Source of the DNA: Oscillospiraceae bacterium
Lineage (GTDB): Bacteria; Bacillota; Clostridia; Oscillospirales; Oscillospiraceae
Length of the DNA: 64,000 nt
Assembly: GCA_017432615.1 (NCBI GenBank)
Contig: JAFRIV010000045.1
Location: 22,939 to 86,938, forward strand
Direction: 5' to 3'
Shown here: positions 32,212 to 41,191 of the stretch, in pieces
Position numbering within the stretch: position 1 is the stretch's first letter
How the letters are laid out: every line of letters begins with the position of its first letter
Made by a program: the position numbers and the translations under genes
The notes under the pieces: generated by a model
Told to the model about the DNA's origin: nothing
Seen by the model: only the letters and a program-made list of their open reading frames with translations
Database searches by the model: none

Positions 32212-34029
32212 ATGAGCAACGCATACTATGAAAAAATAGCCCGCATCAACCTGACTACCGGCGAGATCAAGGCGGAGCCCCTGGACCTGGAAGTGGCAAA
32301 AAAATTCATCGGCGGCCGTGGTCTCGGTACCAAGATCCTCTATGATGAGGGTGTGGCGGCGGTTGACCCCCTGTCCCCGGACAACAAGCTCGTCTACATC
32401 ACCGGCCCCATGACAGGCTCCAATTCTCCATCTTCCGGCCGTTACATGGTCGTAACAAAGTCCCCGTTGACCGGCATGATCGCCTGCGCCAACTCCGGAG
32501 GCATTTGGGGTGCCAAACTCAAATTCGCCGGCTGGGACGCACTGATTGTCGAAGGACAGGCCCCCGACTGGTGCTACCTGAATATCGAAGACGATAAGAT
32601 CGAGATCCTGGACGCCAGAGAGTATCTCGGGGTTTTGAGCGAAGAGCTGGACGACAAGCTGAAGGAAAAACACGGCGCTGAATGTTCTGTGCTGAACATC
32701 GGCCCCGCCGGTGAGAAGCAGGTATTACTGGCTGCCGTTATGAATGACAAGGACCGCGCAGCCGGCCGTTCCGGTACCGGCGCCGTCATGGGCAGCAAGA
32801 AACTCAAGGCTATTGTTGTAAAGGCCACCCGCAAGCAGCTGGACGTTATTGCCGATGTGGATGCTCTGAAGGAAGCCAACAAGGCCTGCCTTAAGATTAT
32901 GACAGACAATCCCCTCACCGGCGCAGGCCTGCGTGCCCTCGGCACTGCTTCTCTGGTCAACGTCATCAACGGCATCGGCGCCCTGCCCACCAAGAACTGG
33001 CAGGAAAGCTACTGTCCCACCGCCGATCAGTTCTCCGGCGAGACTCTGGCAGAGAAGTATCTGGTCAAGCCCGGTGCCTGCTTCCACTGCCCCATCGCCT
33101 GCGGCCGCATCATCAAGCATGACGACAAGGTCGTCGGCGGCCCCGAGTACGAACCGCTGTGGGCCTATGGCAGCGACTGCGGCAACGATGACCTGTACAC
33201 CATCGACGAAGCCAACCGCCTTTGCAACGAGTACGGCCTGGACGCCATCGGCGTGCCCTGCACCATCGCCGCTGCGATGGAGCTGTACCAGCGCGGCTTC
33301 ATCAAGGAAGAGGACTGCGCCGGCGTACCGCTGGAGTGGGGCAGCAAAGAGGCCCTGATCGAGTGGACCAAGCGCATGGGCGATCCCAAGACTGAGCTTG
33401 ACTGGCTGATGTCCTCCGGTTCTGCCCGCCTCTGTGAGCACTACGGCCACCCCGAGTTCTCCATGAGTGTCAAGAAGCAGGAAATCCCCGCCTACGACGC
33501 CCGCGCCATCCAGGGCATCGGCATCAACTACGCTACCGCCAACTGCGGCGCCGCCCACGTGCGCGGCTACATGATTGCGCCTGAGGTCCTCGGTATTCCC
33601 GCACAGCTGGATCGTACCGTCACCGACGAGAAGGCCGGCTGGGCCAAGACCTTCCAGGATCTGACCGCCGCCATCGACTCCATGGGCACCTGCCTGTTCA
33701 CCTCTTTCGCTCTGGGCGCTCCCGAGTACGCGAGTCTGCTCAACGCCGCCACCGGAACGAACTACACGCCTGAGGAACTGCTGGAGGTCGGTGACCGGAT
33801 CTTCAACATCGAGCGTATGTTCAACAAGGCTGCCGGCATGAAGCCCGAGGATGACCGCCTGCCTAAGCGTCTGCTTACCGAGCCCATCTCCAACGGCCCA
33901 TCCAAGGGAATGGTCAGCAAGCTCGATATCACGCTTCCGCAGTATTATGCAGCCCGCGGCTGGGTTGATGCCTTCCCGACCGATGAGACTCTGAAAAAGC
34001 TGGGTCTTGACGAGTGCATCGGAAAGTAA
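32212..34029 (+). CDS. Tungsten-dependent aldehyde ferredoxin oxidoreductase family protein
   Basis: A 605-aa AOR-family enzyme, cytosolic, with a tungsto-bispterin and one [4Fe-4S] cluster; the family oxidises aldehydes to acids (or reduces acids) using ferredoxin. The N-terminal domain has FIGGRGLGTKILYDE, GPMTGSNSPSSGRYMVVTKSP and GGIWGAKLKFAGWDAL. Cluster ligands CFHCPIACGR (CxxCxxxC, about residues 288-297) pair with a late Cys in DSMGTCLFTSF. Pterin-binding segments such as GPEYEPLWAYGSDCGNDD are present. Length is typical. It is the first gene of the plus-strand operon with its own W-maturation genes. The aldehyde substrate is unknown. Confidence 0.92.
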   Translation: MSNAYYEKIARINLTTGEIKAEPLDLEVAKKFIGGRGLGTKILYDEGVAAVDPLSPDNKLVYITGPMTGSNSPSSGRYMVVTKSPLTGMIACANSGGIWGAKLKFAGWDALIVEGQAPDWCYLNIEDDKIEILDAREYLGVLSEELDDKLKEKHGAECSVLNIGPAGEKQVLLAAVMNDKDRAAGRSGTGAVMGSKKLKAIVVKATRKQLDVIADVDALKEANKACLKIMTDNPLTGAGLRALGTASLVNVINGIGALPTKNWQESYCPTADQFSGETLAEKYLVKPGACFHCPIACGRIIKHDDKVVGGPEYEPLWAYGSDCGNDDLYTIDEANRLCNEYGLDAIGVPCTIAAAMELYQRGFIKEEDCAGVPLEWGSKEALIEWTKRMGDPKTELDWLMSSGSARLCEHYGHPEFSMSVKKQEIPAYDARAIQGIGINYATANCGAAHVRGYMIAPEVLGIPAQLDRTVTDEKAGWAKTFQDLTAAIDSMGTCLFTSFALGAPEYASLLNAATGTNYTPEELLEVGDRIFNIERMFNKAAGMKPEDDRLPKRLLTEPISNGPSKGMVSKLDITLPQYYAARGWVDAFPTDETLKKLGLDECIGK

Positions 34030-34042
34030 GATAATATACAGG

Positions 34043-34069
34043 AAGGGAGAGGCTGCCCGCCTCTCCCTT
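34043..34069 (+). terminator. Attenuating hairpin between AOR and moaD
   Basis: An 11-bp perfect stem AAGGGAGAGGC / GCCTCTCCCTT with 5-nt loop followed by TTTG. It probably limits read-through so that the abundant enzyme is expressed above its maturation factors. Confidence 0.75.
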
Positions 34070-34094
34070 TTTGATTTGCAAAGGATGTGATCCT

Positions 34095-34316
34095 ATGATC
34101 GAAGTACGTTTTTTTGCCACGTTGCGCACTGACCGGGGAAAGATCACCCAGGTTCCGGCAGAGGAGGTATCCACCGCGGGGGACCTTCTCCGCCGCTTTG
34201 AGATCCCTGCAGAGGAAGTTGCTATCCTGCTCATCAACGGCTTTCACTCGAAGCCGGAAGATGCCGTGAAGGACGGCGACGTTATTTCTCTTTTCCCGCC
34301 GGTCGGAGGCGGCTGA
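34095..34316 (+). CDS. MoaD/ThiS-family sulfur carrier protein
   Basis: A 73-aa ubiquitin-fold protein, MIEVRFFATLRTDRGK ... DGDVISLFPPVGGG, ending in the double-Gly tail that is adenylated and thiocarboxylated to donate sulfur for the pterin dithiolene. It immediately precedes its likely E1 partner (3-nt gap). It may be a dedicated carrier for the tungsten cofactor of the adjacent AOR. The ATG at 34095 follows AAGGATG. Confidence 0.88.
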   Translation: MIEVRFFATLRTDRGKITQVPAEEVSTAGDLLRRFEIPAEEVAILLINGFHSKPEDAVKDGDVISLFPPVGGG

Positions 34317-34319
34317 GCG

Positions 34320-34985
34320 ATGGACGAACGATATATCCGCAACCTCGGAGCTCTTACGGAGCGGGAATGCATCGTTTTGCGTACAAAGACCGTATTTGTT
34401 GCAGGGTGCGGCGGCCTTGGGGGGTATCTCATCGAAATGCTGCTGCGTCTCGGTGTAGGGACGATCTGCGCTGCAGACGGAGACGTATTTGAGACATCGA
34501 ACCTGAACCGGCAGCTGCTTTCTTCCCCTTTGACACTGGGCAGATCCAAGGCGGAAGCGGCAGCCATACGTGCTGCGACAGTGAACCCGGATGTTCACTT
34601 TGTTCCGATTCCTCAATTTGTGACGGAAGAGAACGCTGCAGAACTGATCCGGGGGTGCGACGCCGTGCTGGACGCACTGGATAATATCCAGGCGCGCCGC
34701 ATTCTCGCCCGCGCCTGTACGCAGGCCGACATTCCGATGATCCATGGCGCGATCTGTGCCTGGAACGCACAGGCAGCTGTTATTATGCCGGGCGATGATC
34801 TCATCGACAGGATCTACCCGGAGGGTGTCAGCCTGAACAGCAAGGCGTCTCTTTCCTTTACCCCGCCATTCTGCGCTGCCATGCAGGTAGCCCTCTGCAC
34901 AAGACTCCTGACCGGGCGTCCGCTGGAGACCGGGCGTCTCTATGTTGCGGATCTTCTGGATATGGAGCTGACGAGCCTGTTCTGA
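34320..34985 (+). CDS. HesA/MoeB/ThiF-family E1-like adenylyltransferase
   Basis: A 221-aa E1 enzyme that adenylates the C-terminal Gly of the preceding MoaD-like protein. The nucleotide-binding loop VFVAGCGGLGGYLIEMLLRL, the NLNRQLL motif with the catalytic Arg and the ALDNIQARRIL segment are clear. The zinc-binding CxxC pairs of MoeB are missing, as in short HesA-like forms. The gene lies between moaD and the radical SAM maturase. Confidence 0.87.
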   Translation: MDERYIRNLGALTERECIVLRTKTVFVAGCGGLGGYLIEMLLRLGVGTICAADGDVFETSNLNRQLLSSPLTLGRSKAEAAAIRAATVNPDVHFVPIPQFVTEENAAELIRGCDAVLDALDNIQARRILARACTQADIPMIHGAICAWNAQAAVIMPGDDLIDRIYPEGVSLNSKASLSFTPPFCAAMQVALCTRLLTGRPLETGRLYVADLLDMELTSLF

Positions 34986-34996
34986 CCGAGGTGAAC

Positions 34997-36133
34997 ATGG
35001 AAGAGCAGATTCGAAGACTGTATGTGGAGGCCTCCTCCCGCTGTAATCTCCGGTGCAAAATATGTTTTCGGCACAGTTGGATCGACGAGCGCTATGGTGA
35101 TCTCGACCCGGCGGTTTTTGCGCGCGTGATGGAGGATCCTGCTGCGGCTGCTGTGGAGACTGTCTTCTTCGGCGGCATGGGGGAGCCATTGGTGCACCCC
35201 CTGCTTACGGAGATGGTGACGCTTGCATCAGCACACGGGAAAAAAGTGGAGCTTGTCACAAACGGGACGCTTCTGAAACGGGAAAAAGCGCAGGAACTGC
35301 TGCAAGCCGGAGTTTCCCGGATCTGGGTCTCTATTGACGAGCTGTATGAGAACTATGGGAAGATCCAGGTCGGCAGCGATTTCGAACTGGTTCTCGGGAA
35401 TCTGGAGACCTTCAACGAACTTCGGAAGGGGACGGAGGTCCGGCTCGGCATGACGGCTGTCGTGATGCGGGACAATATTGCCAGTCTCCGCCGCATCCGG
35501 GAATTTGCCGAATGCTTCGGAGCCGATGACCTGAATCTCAGCCATATCATCCCCAATCGCGGGGAGGATATCGAGCAGGCACTTTGGCCCATGTGCGATG
35601 TGGCTGCCATCAAGGCCGTTACCGACAAGATCGGTTATACGTGGAGGTTTGAAGGGTTCGATATGGGGACGGAGATCCCCATGTTCAAATTCTCGAAACG
35701 CTACAAGGATCTGCTCTTCCCTGACGAGGAGAGTTTGCAGGAGGCGGAACTGTTTTCCTGGAAAGGGAAACCCGTCACCCGACGTCCCAACTGGTGCCGC
35801 TTCATTGAAGAGGGGCACTGCTTCATCCGCTGGGATGGGGACGTCTCTCCCTGTATGGGCCTGCTCCACACGGCAGATACCTACCTGGGCGATCACAAAC
35901 GAAGGATTCGCCACCACGCCTTCGGAAACGTCTCCGAGCAAAGCCTCAACGAAATATGGGTTGGCGAAGAATACCGAAGTTTCCGTCAGCGTGTACACGA
36001 ATTCAAGTATGCCCCCTGCCTGTTCTGCGGCGGCTGTGAAATGTTGGAAGAGAACGACACTGACTGTATCGGTTCACTCGCGCCCGTCTGCGGAGGGTGC
36101 CTCTGGGGTCAGGGCTTTGCCGTGTGCCCGTAA
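34997..36133 (+). CDS. Radical SAM maturase of the tungsten oxidoreductase
   Basis: A 378-aa radical SAM/SPASM protein. The SAM cluster motif is CNLRCKICF (CxxxCxxC form, near residue 17), then FFGGMGEPLVHP. The C-terminal SPASM region has Cys at RPNWCRFIEEGHC, GDVSPCMGLLH, CLFCGGCEML, DCIGS and CGGCLW, enough for two auxiliary clusters. Proteins of this kind are consistently found next to aldehyde ferredoxin oxidoreductases and are thought to act in tungstopterin cofactor maturation; the reaction is not established. The ATG at 34997 follows GAGGTG. A terminator follows at 36179. Confidence 0.88.
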   Translation: MEEQIRRLYVEASSRCNLRCKICFRHSWIDERYGDLDPAVFARVMEDPAAAAVETVFFGGMGEPLVHPLLTEMVTLASAHGKKVELVTNGTLLKREKAQELLQAGVSRIWVSIDELYENYGKIQVGSDFELVLGNLETFNELRKGTEVRLGMTAVVMRDNIASLRRIREFAECFGADDLNLSHIIPNRGEDIEQALWPMCDVAAIKAVTDKIGYTWRFEGFDMGTEIPMFKFSKRYKDLLFPDEESLQEAELFSWKGKPVTRRPNWCRFIEEGHCFIRWDGDVSPCMGLLHTADTYLGDHKRRIRHHAFGNVSEQSLNEIWVGEEYRSFRQRVHEFKYAPCLFCGGCEMLEENDTDCIGSLAPVCGGCLWGQGFAVCP

Positions 36134-36178
36134 CACTGTCATCCGATGCCCGTTTATCCTATGATTCCATTACACAAA

Positions 36179-36203
36179 AACAAGCCCCGAAAAGGGGCTT
36201 GTT
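36179..36203 (+). terminator. Terminator of the AOR operon
   Basis: AACAAGCCCC (36179-36188), GAAAA loop, GGGGCTTGTT (36194-36203), then a T-poor tail. It resembles the hairpin at 22180-22205 next to repeat copy A. Confidence 0.75.
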
Positions 36204-36245
36204 CCATATATTCCGTTCACAGAAAATAAACGGATAGTTAATACA

Positions 36246-36309
36246 GCCAACTATCCCAACTATCCCGGGTTTCCCAACTATCCCACTGATTTCAGGATTT
36301 CAGTAACAA
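36246..36309. repeat. Flanking repeat, copy B
   Basis: Same orientation and about 92% identical to 22251-22314 over 64 bp, including the three ACTATCCC units and the TTTCAGGATTTC tail. It lies 13.99 kb from copy A, at the other edge of the tungsten island, 43 bp after the hairpin. The 340-nt gap 36134-36473 contains this repeat, the terminator and a promoter. Confidence 0.85.
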
Positions 36310-36406
36310 TCTGGAAACGGCTGTAAGAACAAGATCGGAACGGCAGAGTAAGAATATCAAAAATTACACACCGACGGGATATGTATATCCTGCCGGTCAA
36401 ATCTTA

Positions 36407-36435
36407 TTGAATCCTCTGTTCTGCTGTGTTAGAAT
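36407..36435 (+). promoter_or_regulatory. Promoter of the YczE-like gene
   Basis: TTGAAT (36407-36412), 17-bp spacer, TAGAAT (36430-36435), 38 bp before the ATG at 36474. Confidence 0.65.
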
Positions 36436-36473
36436 GCAATATCATCGGTGAACAGCAACAGGGGAGGATGCAG

Positions 36474-37136
36474 ATGAATACGAAATACCGGGAGAGAATA
36501 TTGCGGCTGATCCTGCTTTTTGCCGGGCTGATTATTGCCCATTTCGGGGTCACCCTCTTTTTACTGGCTGATCTGGGGGCAGATCCGTTTAATGTAATGA
36601 TCCAGGGACTGCGCCTGCTTGTTATCCGAACAGGTATCGCAGAGCCGACGCACGGAACCGTACATATGTGCATCTGTTTTCTGATCGTTCTGATCCTTCT
36701 GATCGTCGACAAAAAATATGTGAAGATCGGGACACTTGTGTGTATGTTCTGCGGGGGACCGATTATCGATTTCTTCACACAGCTGCTGCAGCGTTTCGGG
36801 ATCAGCGGGATGGAACTGCCTTTCAAGATCGCTGTGCTGATTGCGGGATGCGGAATCCTCGCTTTCGGAATGTCTGTTGTCATCCGCTCAGAAGCCGGAA
36901 CGGGGCCGAATGATCTGGTGGCTGTGGTAATCAGCGAGAAAAGCGGGATCCGTTTTGGATGGATCCGCATTGCTACGGATGTGCTTTTTGTGGTTTCCGG
37001 TGCACTGCTGGGCGGGCGATTCGGGATCGGAACGATCATCTGCGCTTTTCTTGTGGGACCGGTTGCAGAATTCTGCATGCCGTTTTCCTCAGCCATCGTC
37101 AAAACCTGCCTGAAGATCCGGAAAGAGGAATCTTAA
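36474..37136 (+). CDS. YczE/YitT-like integral membrane protein
   Basis: A 220-aa protein with about five membrane helices and short loops: LILLFAGLIIAHFGVTLFLL, a conserved GADPFNVMIQG loop, GPIIDFFTQLL, EAGTGPNDLVAVVIS and GTIICAFLVGPVAEFC. The repeated Gly/Asp/Pro loops are the mark of the YczE family, whose transported solute or role is not known. The ATG at 36474 is 6 nt after GGGGAGG; the ATG at 36468 is too close to the site. Monocistronic between its own promoter and a bidirectional terminator. Confidence 0.78.
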   Translation: MNTKYRERILRLILLFAGLIIAHFGVTLFLLADLGADPFNVMIQGLRLLVIRTGIAEPTHGTVHMCICFLIVLILLIVDKKYVKIGTLVCMFCGGPIIDFFTQLLQRFGISGMELPFKIAVLIAGCGILAFGMSVVIRSEAGTGPNDLVAVVISEKSGIRFGWIRIATDVLFVVSGALLGGRFGIGTIICAFLVGPVAEFCMPFSSAIVKTCLKIRKEES

Positions 37137-37169
37137 AATATATGCCTATATGGACGGCAGATAAAGGAA

Positions 37170-37225
37170 AAACAGAGAACAATGCCCCTGAACCGGTCAT
37201 AGACCGGGGGCATTGTTCTCTGTTT
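37170..37225. terminator. Strong bidirectional terminator
   Basis: A perfect 19-bp stem (37170-37188 with 37207-37225) whose loop can extend the stem through CCGGTC/GACCGG. It lies between the convergent YczE-like and serine dehydratase genes and has A and T tracts on both sides. Confidence 0.85.
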
Positions 37226-37246
37226 ATCAGAAGGAAAGAGGACCGG

Positions 37247-38443
37247 TTATTGGGCAAAGTAGATCTGAGCCAGGCCTCCATGAGATGTTTCTCTGTAGCG
37301 TTCGTTCATGTCCCGTCCGGTACGATACATGGTCTCCACAACCTCATCGAAGGAAATCTTTCTCGTGCGATAGAGAAAACGGGAAAGATTGACAGCACTG
37401 ATGGCACGCATGGCAGCGACGGCGTTACGCTCAATACAGGGGATCTGCACCAGGCCTTTCACCGGGTCACAGGTGAGCCCGAGATTATGCTCCATAGCAA
37501 TCTCGGCAGCATATTCAATCTGATCGATGTTCAGCCCGCTCAAGGCAGCCAGTGCAGCTGCCGTCATGGAACATGCGCTTCCGATTTCAGCCTGGCATCC
37601 GCATTCCGCACCGGAAATGCTAGCATTGGTCCGAATAACATTGCCGACAAGTCCTGCAACTGCCAGCGCATCCAGAATTTCCTCTTCCGGAAAACCGCGC
37701 TCCCGATGCATATAATATAATACCGAGGGCAATACGCCGCAGCTCCCGCAGGTGGGTGCCGTTACGACGATGTTTTCATCCGCATTTTCTTCACTGGCAG
37801 CGTAGGCATAAGCAGCGATGATGCGATTCATTGTAACATCAGCGCTCTCGTTGTAGCATCGCGTCTCATAAAGCGTTTTTGCCTTCCGGGTTACCCCCAG
37901 GCCTCCGGGAAGGACGCCTTCCGCCTGCAGCCCGCGCAGGATCGCCTGCTTCATCGCTTTCCATACCTCCTTAAGGTATGAACGCAGAGAAGGATCCTCC
38001 ATGCGATAAACCAATTGTGCAAGATTCAGATTGTGATCCCGGCAGGTTTTCAGAATTTCAGAAAAGCTTTTCTGAGGATAAATATCCGCTTCCTCGTCAG
38101 ATTCTTCATTCTCGAACCGAATAGAACCGCCGCCGATGCTGAAAATACGGTTTTTTCCGATACACTTGCCGTTTTGGAAGGCTTCAAAAAGCATGGTATT
38201 CGGGTGAGGCAGGTCTTTCTGCTCCCGGTCAGAGATGATTTCCGCCTCCGGCAGCACAGACCTGATCGCTTTGCCTGTTCCGTGACCCTCTCCCGTAAAT
38301 GCCAGAGAACCGAACAGGGTAACGCGGATGAAGTCCGCTTCGGGATAGCGTGCATGAAAAAGCCGGGCTGCGTGAAAAGGGCCGACAGTGTGGGAACTTG
38401 AAGGACCGTTGCCGATTTTATATACACTCTTGATCGTATTCAT
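37247..38443 (-). CDS. sdaA: L-serine dehydratase, iron-sulfur, single-chain type
   Basis: A 398-aa L-serine ammonia-lyase producing pyruvate and ammonia. The N-terminal beta domain (KIGNGPSSSHTVGPFHAARL) and the C-terminal alpha domain are fused as in E. coli SdaA rather than split as in Bacillus. Cluster Cys are seen in VVTAPTCGSCGVLPS, GAECGCQAEIGSACSM and QIPCIERNA; the oxygen-labile [4Fe-4S] fits an anaerobe. It is somewhat shorter than SdaA of enterics. GGAGG precedes two adjacent ATGs; 38443 has the better spacing, 38446 is possible. Confidence 0.92.
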   Translation of the reverse strand: MNTIKSVYKIGNGPSSSHTVGPFHAARLFHARYPEADFIRVTLFGSLAFTGEGHGTGKAIRSVLPEAEIISDREQKDLPHPNTMLFEAFQNGKCIGKNRIFSIGGGSIRFENEESDEEADIYPQKSFSEILKTCRDHNLNLAQLVYRMEDPSLRSYLKEVWKAMKQAILRGLQAEGVLPGGLGVTRKAKTLYETRCYNESADVTMNRIIAAYAYAASEENADENIVVTAPTCGSCGVLPSVLYYMHRERGFPEEEILDALAVAGLVGNVIRTNASISGAECGCQAEIGSACSMTAAALAALSGLNIDQIEYAAEIAMEHNLGLTCDPVKGLVQIPCIERNAVAAMRAISAVNLSRFLYRTRKISFDEVVETMYRTGRDMNERYRETSHGGLAQIYFAQ

Positions 38444-38557
38444 CATGTTCCTCCGTGTTTTTTAAGATGAAGAATCTATCGGAATTATACTATAAGAGAT
38501 GAGAAATTACACTACTGTTTTTAAGAATCTGCCAGGTAAAACCCGCAAGGTTTCCGG

Positions 38558-40942
38558 TTAAGCTTCTATGCAGGGCAGCTCGACGGCGGAAGTGCGCTCG
38601 CCGTCGGTGACGGTGACGCGCAGGATACCGGCTTTGCCGGACTGAATGACGGTCTGCGCTTCCCCAAAGTAAGAAGGCACTTCACACTGGGCATAATTGC
38701 CTCTGAAATACGTGCTGCCATTCGCTGTCCCCATGACAGTGCCGTTCTCCGCACAAACGCGGATGCGATGCTTTTCCATGGGCTTGACTTCGCCTTTGTC
38801 ATCCGTATAGCGCATGCGAAAATAAACCATCTCATCGGGCCGGCAGGAAACGGTTTCCGGCTCCAGACGCAATTCTGTTACCGGACCGGCTGAGTGTAAC
38901 CTGTCCCGCCCAAGTTCCTTCCCCGAAGCATCATAAGACACGGCGGTAATTTCACCGTCATGATAGGGAACGCGGAAAACGGCGCGTCCTTTTTTCACTC
39001 GCTTTTTTCCGACACTCTGCCCATTGACAAAGAGCTCTGCCGTGACGGCACGGGCATAGACTTCCACCTCCGTCTCCTGCCCGTCACAGCCGGGATATGA
39101 CCAGGAACGCTGTGCCCGCGTCAGCTGCCAGCCGGTGATGTTGGGTTTTTCCTTTTCGCAGACCGGATATACAGCCAGTTTCGGCCCCTGCTCCAATTCA
39201 AAAGCGATGCGGGTATAGTCCACTTCAGGCGTCTTTTTGCCGGTGAAATCGATGCGGCAGGTACCGCCGCGGATCCGGTCCTCCGGGGCATCGGTCCTGT
39301 AATCGGCAAATTCCGGGCCGCCGTCGCCACATTCACCGATATAGTCCCAACCGGCCCAGACAAAATCCCCGACCAGTTGGGGAATTTCTTTGGCAGTCTC
39401 CCAAAAATCATAGGCATCCCCGATCAGCGTTTCACTGCCCAGAATCAGACGGTTCGGATATTTTTTTGCATCTTTGCGATAACGCCAGTTGCCGTAATTG
39501 TAACCGGCAATATCCATGGCAGAAAACGCTTCGCGGGTCTTCCAGTCACAGGGGGGCAGCCACGCGCCGAACTTCATAAAATCGCAGCCGAGCTTTGCGG
39601 CAAGAACGTTGTAAAATTCGGATCCGACATGCTTTTTCTTCTGCTTTTGAGCTGCTGAATTTTCGGCAGCTTTTTTTGCAGCCTCTGCCTGCTGCTGCGC
39701 CTTTTCGTCACTGTAAACCCCCATACCCATGGAAGAGAGAAAATTGAAGAAAATGTTGATGCCGCAGGTCACCGGGCGGGAGGCGTCGAGACTGTGGAGA
39801 TATGCCGTAAATTGCTGCTGTAAAGCAATCCCTTTCTCCTGGGCGGTTTCCGCAACTTCGTTGCCGGTCGAGTACATAATGACACAGGGGTGATTATAGT
39901 CTTTTTCTACCATATCTTTCATGTCCTGCTTCCACCATTCAGACACATAGGAGGCGTAATCATTCTGCGTTTTATGCATATACCAGCAGTCGACATACTC
40001 ATCCATCATCAGCATTCCAAGGCGGTCACAGACGTCCAGCAAATATTTGGAACAGGGATTATGCGCGGAACGGACAGCGTTATAACCCGCTTCTTTCAGA
40101 ATGCGGATGCGGCGGGATTCTGCTTCAGGATAAGTACAGGCACCGAGCAGGCCGTTGTCGTGGTGGATGCAGGCACCGCGAAGTACACAGCGTTCCTCAT
40201 TGATCGCGATCCCCTTTTCCGGCGTCCAGCTCAGGATGCGGATGCCGAAGGATTCATAAACCACGTCATCTCCAAAGGATATGCGGGCGGTATAAAGATG
40301 GGGCGTATCCACAGACCAGAGCTTTGCATCAGGGATTTCCAATTCAAAAAGCTTTTCGCCTGTCGCTTCCAACAACAGGTTTTGATCGTCTAAAATGGCG
40401 AGCTGAACCTGACCGGGAACAGAGGTCTCGACCCGGACACGGATTTTTGCCGGACGGATCGAAAGAGTTTCAATGTGTACACCATTGACGGGAATGTGCT
40501 TTTCACCACCTGTCCACAGCCATACCGGACGGAAGATACCGGTACCCGAATACCAGCGGGAGTTGGGCTGGTCGGCATTGCGGGCAATAACGACCAGCTC
40601 ATTTTCTCCGTTCCGGAGACGCCCGGTCAGTTCCACATAGAAATTGGTATAACCATAAGGCCGGAAGGCTATTTTATTACCGTTCAGATAAACTTCAGCA
40701 TTATGATAGACGCTTTCAAACTCCAGAAAGAGGTACTTTTCTGCAAGAGAAGCGTCCGAAGTAAAAAGCTTACGGTATTCATAATCGCCGCCTTCGAACC
40801 AGCCGATGTTTCCTTCTCCCAAACTGGTGCTGACTCGGGATTCCGTTCGCATGGCATCATGGGGCAGGGACACAGGAATCGCTTCGGCACCGGGTTTCAG
40901 TGCGCGGCAAGTCCAACCGGTATTAAAATCTGTTTTTTTCAT
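38558..40942 (-). CDS. Glycoside hydrolase family 2 protein (beta-galactosidase/glucuronidase-like)
   Basis: A 794-aa protein with jelly-roll, Ig-like and TIM-barrel domains, then two C-terminal beta domains. Motifs: SLPHDAMRTES, YRKLFTSDASL, NSRWYSGTGIFRPVWLW, RGACIHHDNGLLG, NAVRSAHNPCSKYLLDVCD, MDEYVDCWY; the acid/base Glu in MYSTGNEVAETAQ; the nucleophile Glu in LILGSETLIGDA. There is no signal peptide, so substrates are intracellular. A Gln/Ala/Lys-rich insertion (about 440-470) interrupts the barrel. The start at 40942 follows AAGGAGG. It could be a galactosidase, glucuronidase or mannosidase; the exact specificity is not readable. Confidence 0.88.
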   Translation of the reverse strand: MKKTDFNTGWTCRALKPGAEAIPVSLPHDAMRTESRVSTSLGEGNIGWFEGGDYEYRKLFTSDASLAEKYLFLEFESVYHNAEVYLNGNKIAFRPYGYTNFYVELTGRLRNGENELVVIARNADQPNSRWYSGTGIFRPVWLWTGGEKHIPVNGVHIETLSIRPAKIRVRVETSVPGQVQLAILDDQNLLLEATGEKLFELEIPDAKLWSVDTPHLYTARISFGDDVVYESFGIRILSWTPEKGIAINEERCVLRGACIHHDNGLLGACTYPEAESRRIRILKEAGYNAVRSAHNPCSKYLLDVCDRLGMLMMDEYVDCWYMHKTQNDYASYVSEWWKQDMKDMVEKDYNHPCVIMYSTGNEVAETAQEKGIALQQQFTAYLHSLDASRPVTCGINIFFNFLSSMGMGVYSDEKAQQQAEAAKKAAENSAAQKQKKKHVGSEFYNVLAAKLGCDFMKFGAWLPPCDWKTREAFSAMDIAGYNYGNWRYRKDAKKYPNRLILGSETLIGDAYDFWETAKEIPQLVGDFVWAGWDYIGECGDGGPEFADYRTDAPEDRIRGGTCRIDFTGKKTPEVDYTRIAFELEQGPKLAVYPVCEKEKPNITGWQLTRAQRSWSYPGCDGQETEVEVYARAVTAELFVNGQSVGKKRVKKGRAVFRVPYHDGEITAVSYDASGKELGRDRLHSAGPVTELRLEPETVSCRPDEMVYFRMRYTDDKGEVKPMEKHRIRVCAENGTVMGTANGSTYFRGNYAQCEVPSYFGEAQTVIQSGKAGILRVTVTDGERTSAVELPCIEA

Positions 40943-41079
40943 ACTTCCTCCTTGCGGCGCTGTGCTGCCTGCCGGCAACGCCATCGTTTTCCTCTTCGGG
41001 GACTTATTCGCTCTATATATACATTATACAGGAAACAGAAAAAACGCACAAGAAGACATTTTTTGCTGCGGAAAAAAGA

Positions 41080-41129
41080 AACAGCCCTCCGGCTTTCTAT
41101 CCTTTATTGAAGGATACCGGAGGGCTGTT
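41080..41129. terminator. Bidirectional terminator upstream of the GH2 gene
   Basis: A 13-bp perfect stem AACAGCCCTCCGG / CCGGAGGGCTGTT with an inner TATCCTT/AAGGATA stem. It ends the adhE-phosphotransferase operon on the minus strand (63 nt after the stop). Confidence 0.8.
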
Positions 41130-41191
41130 TCAAGAGAAGATCATACGCTGTTCATACCCCGGAAATACAGGATCGCCAGAGGGAATGAAGA

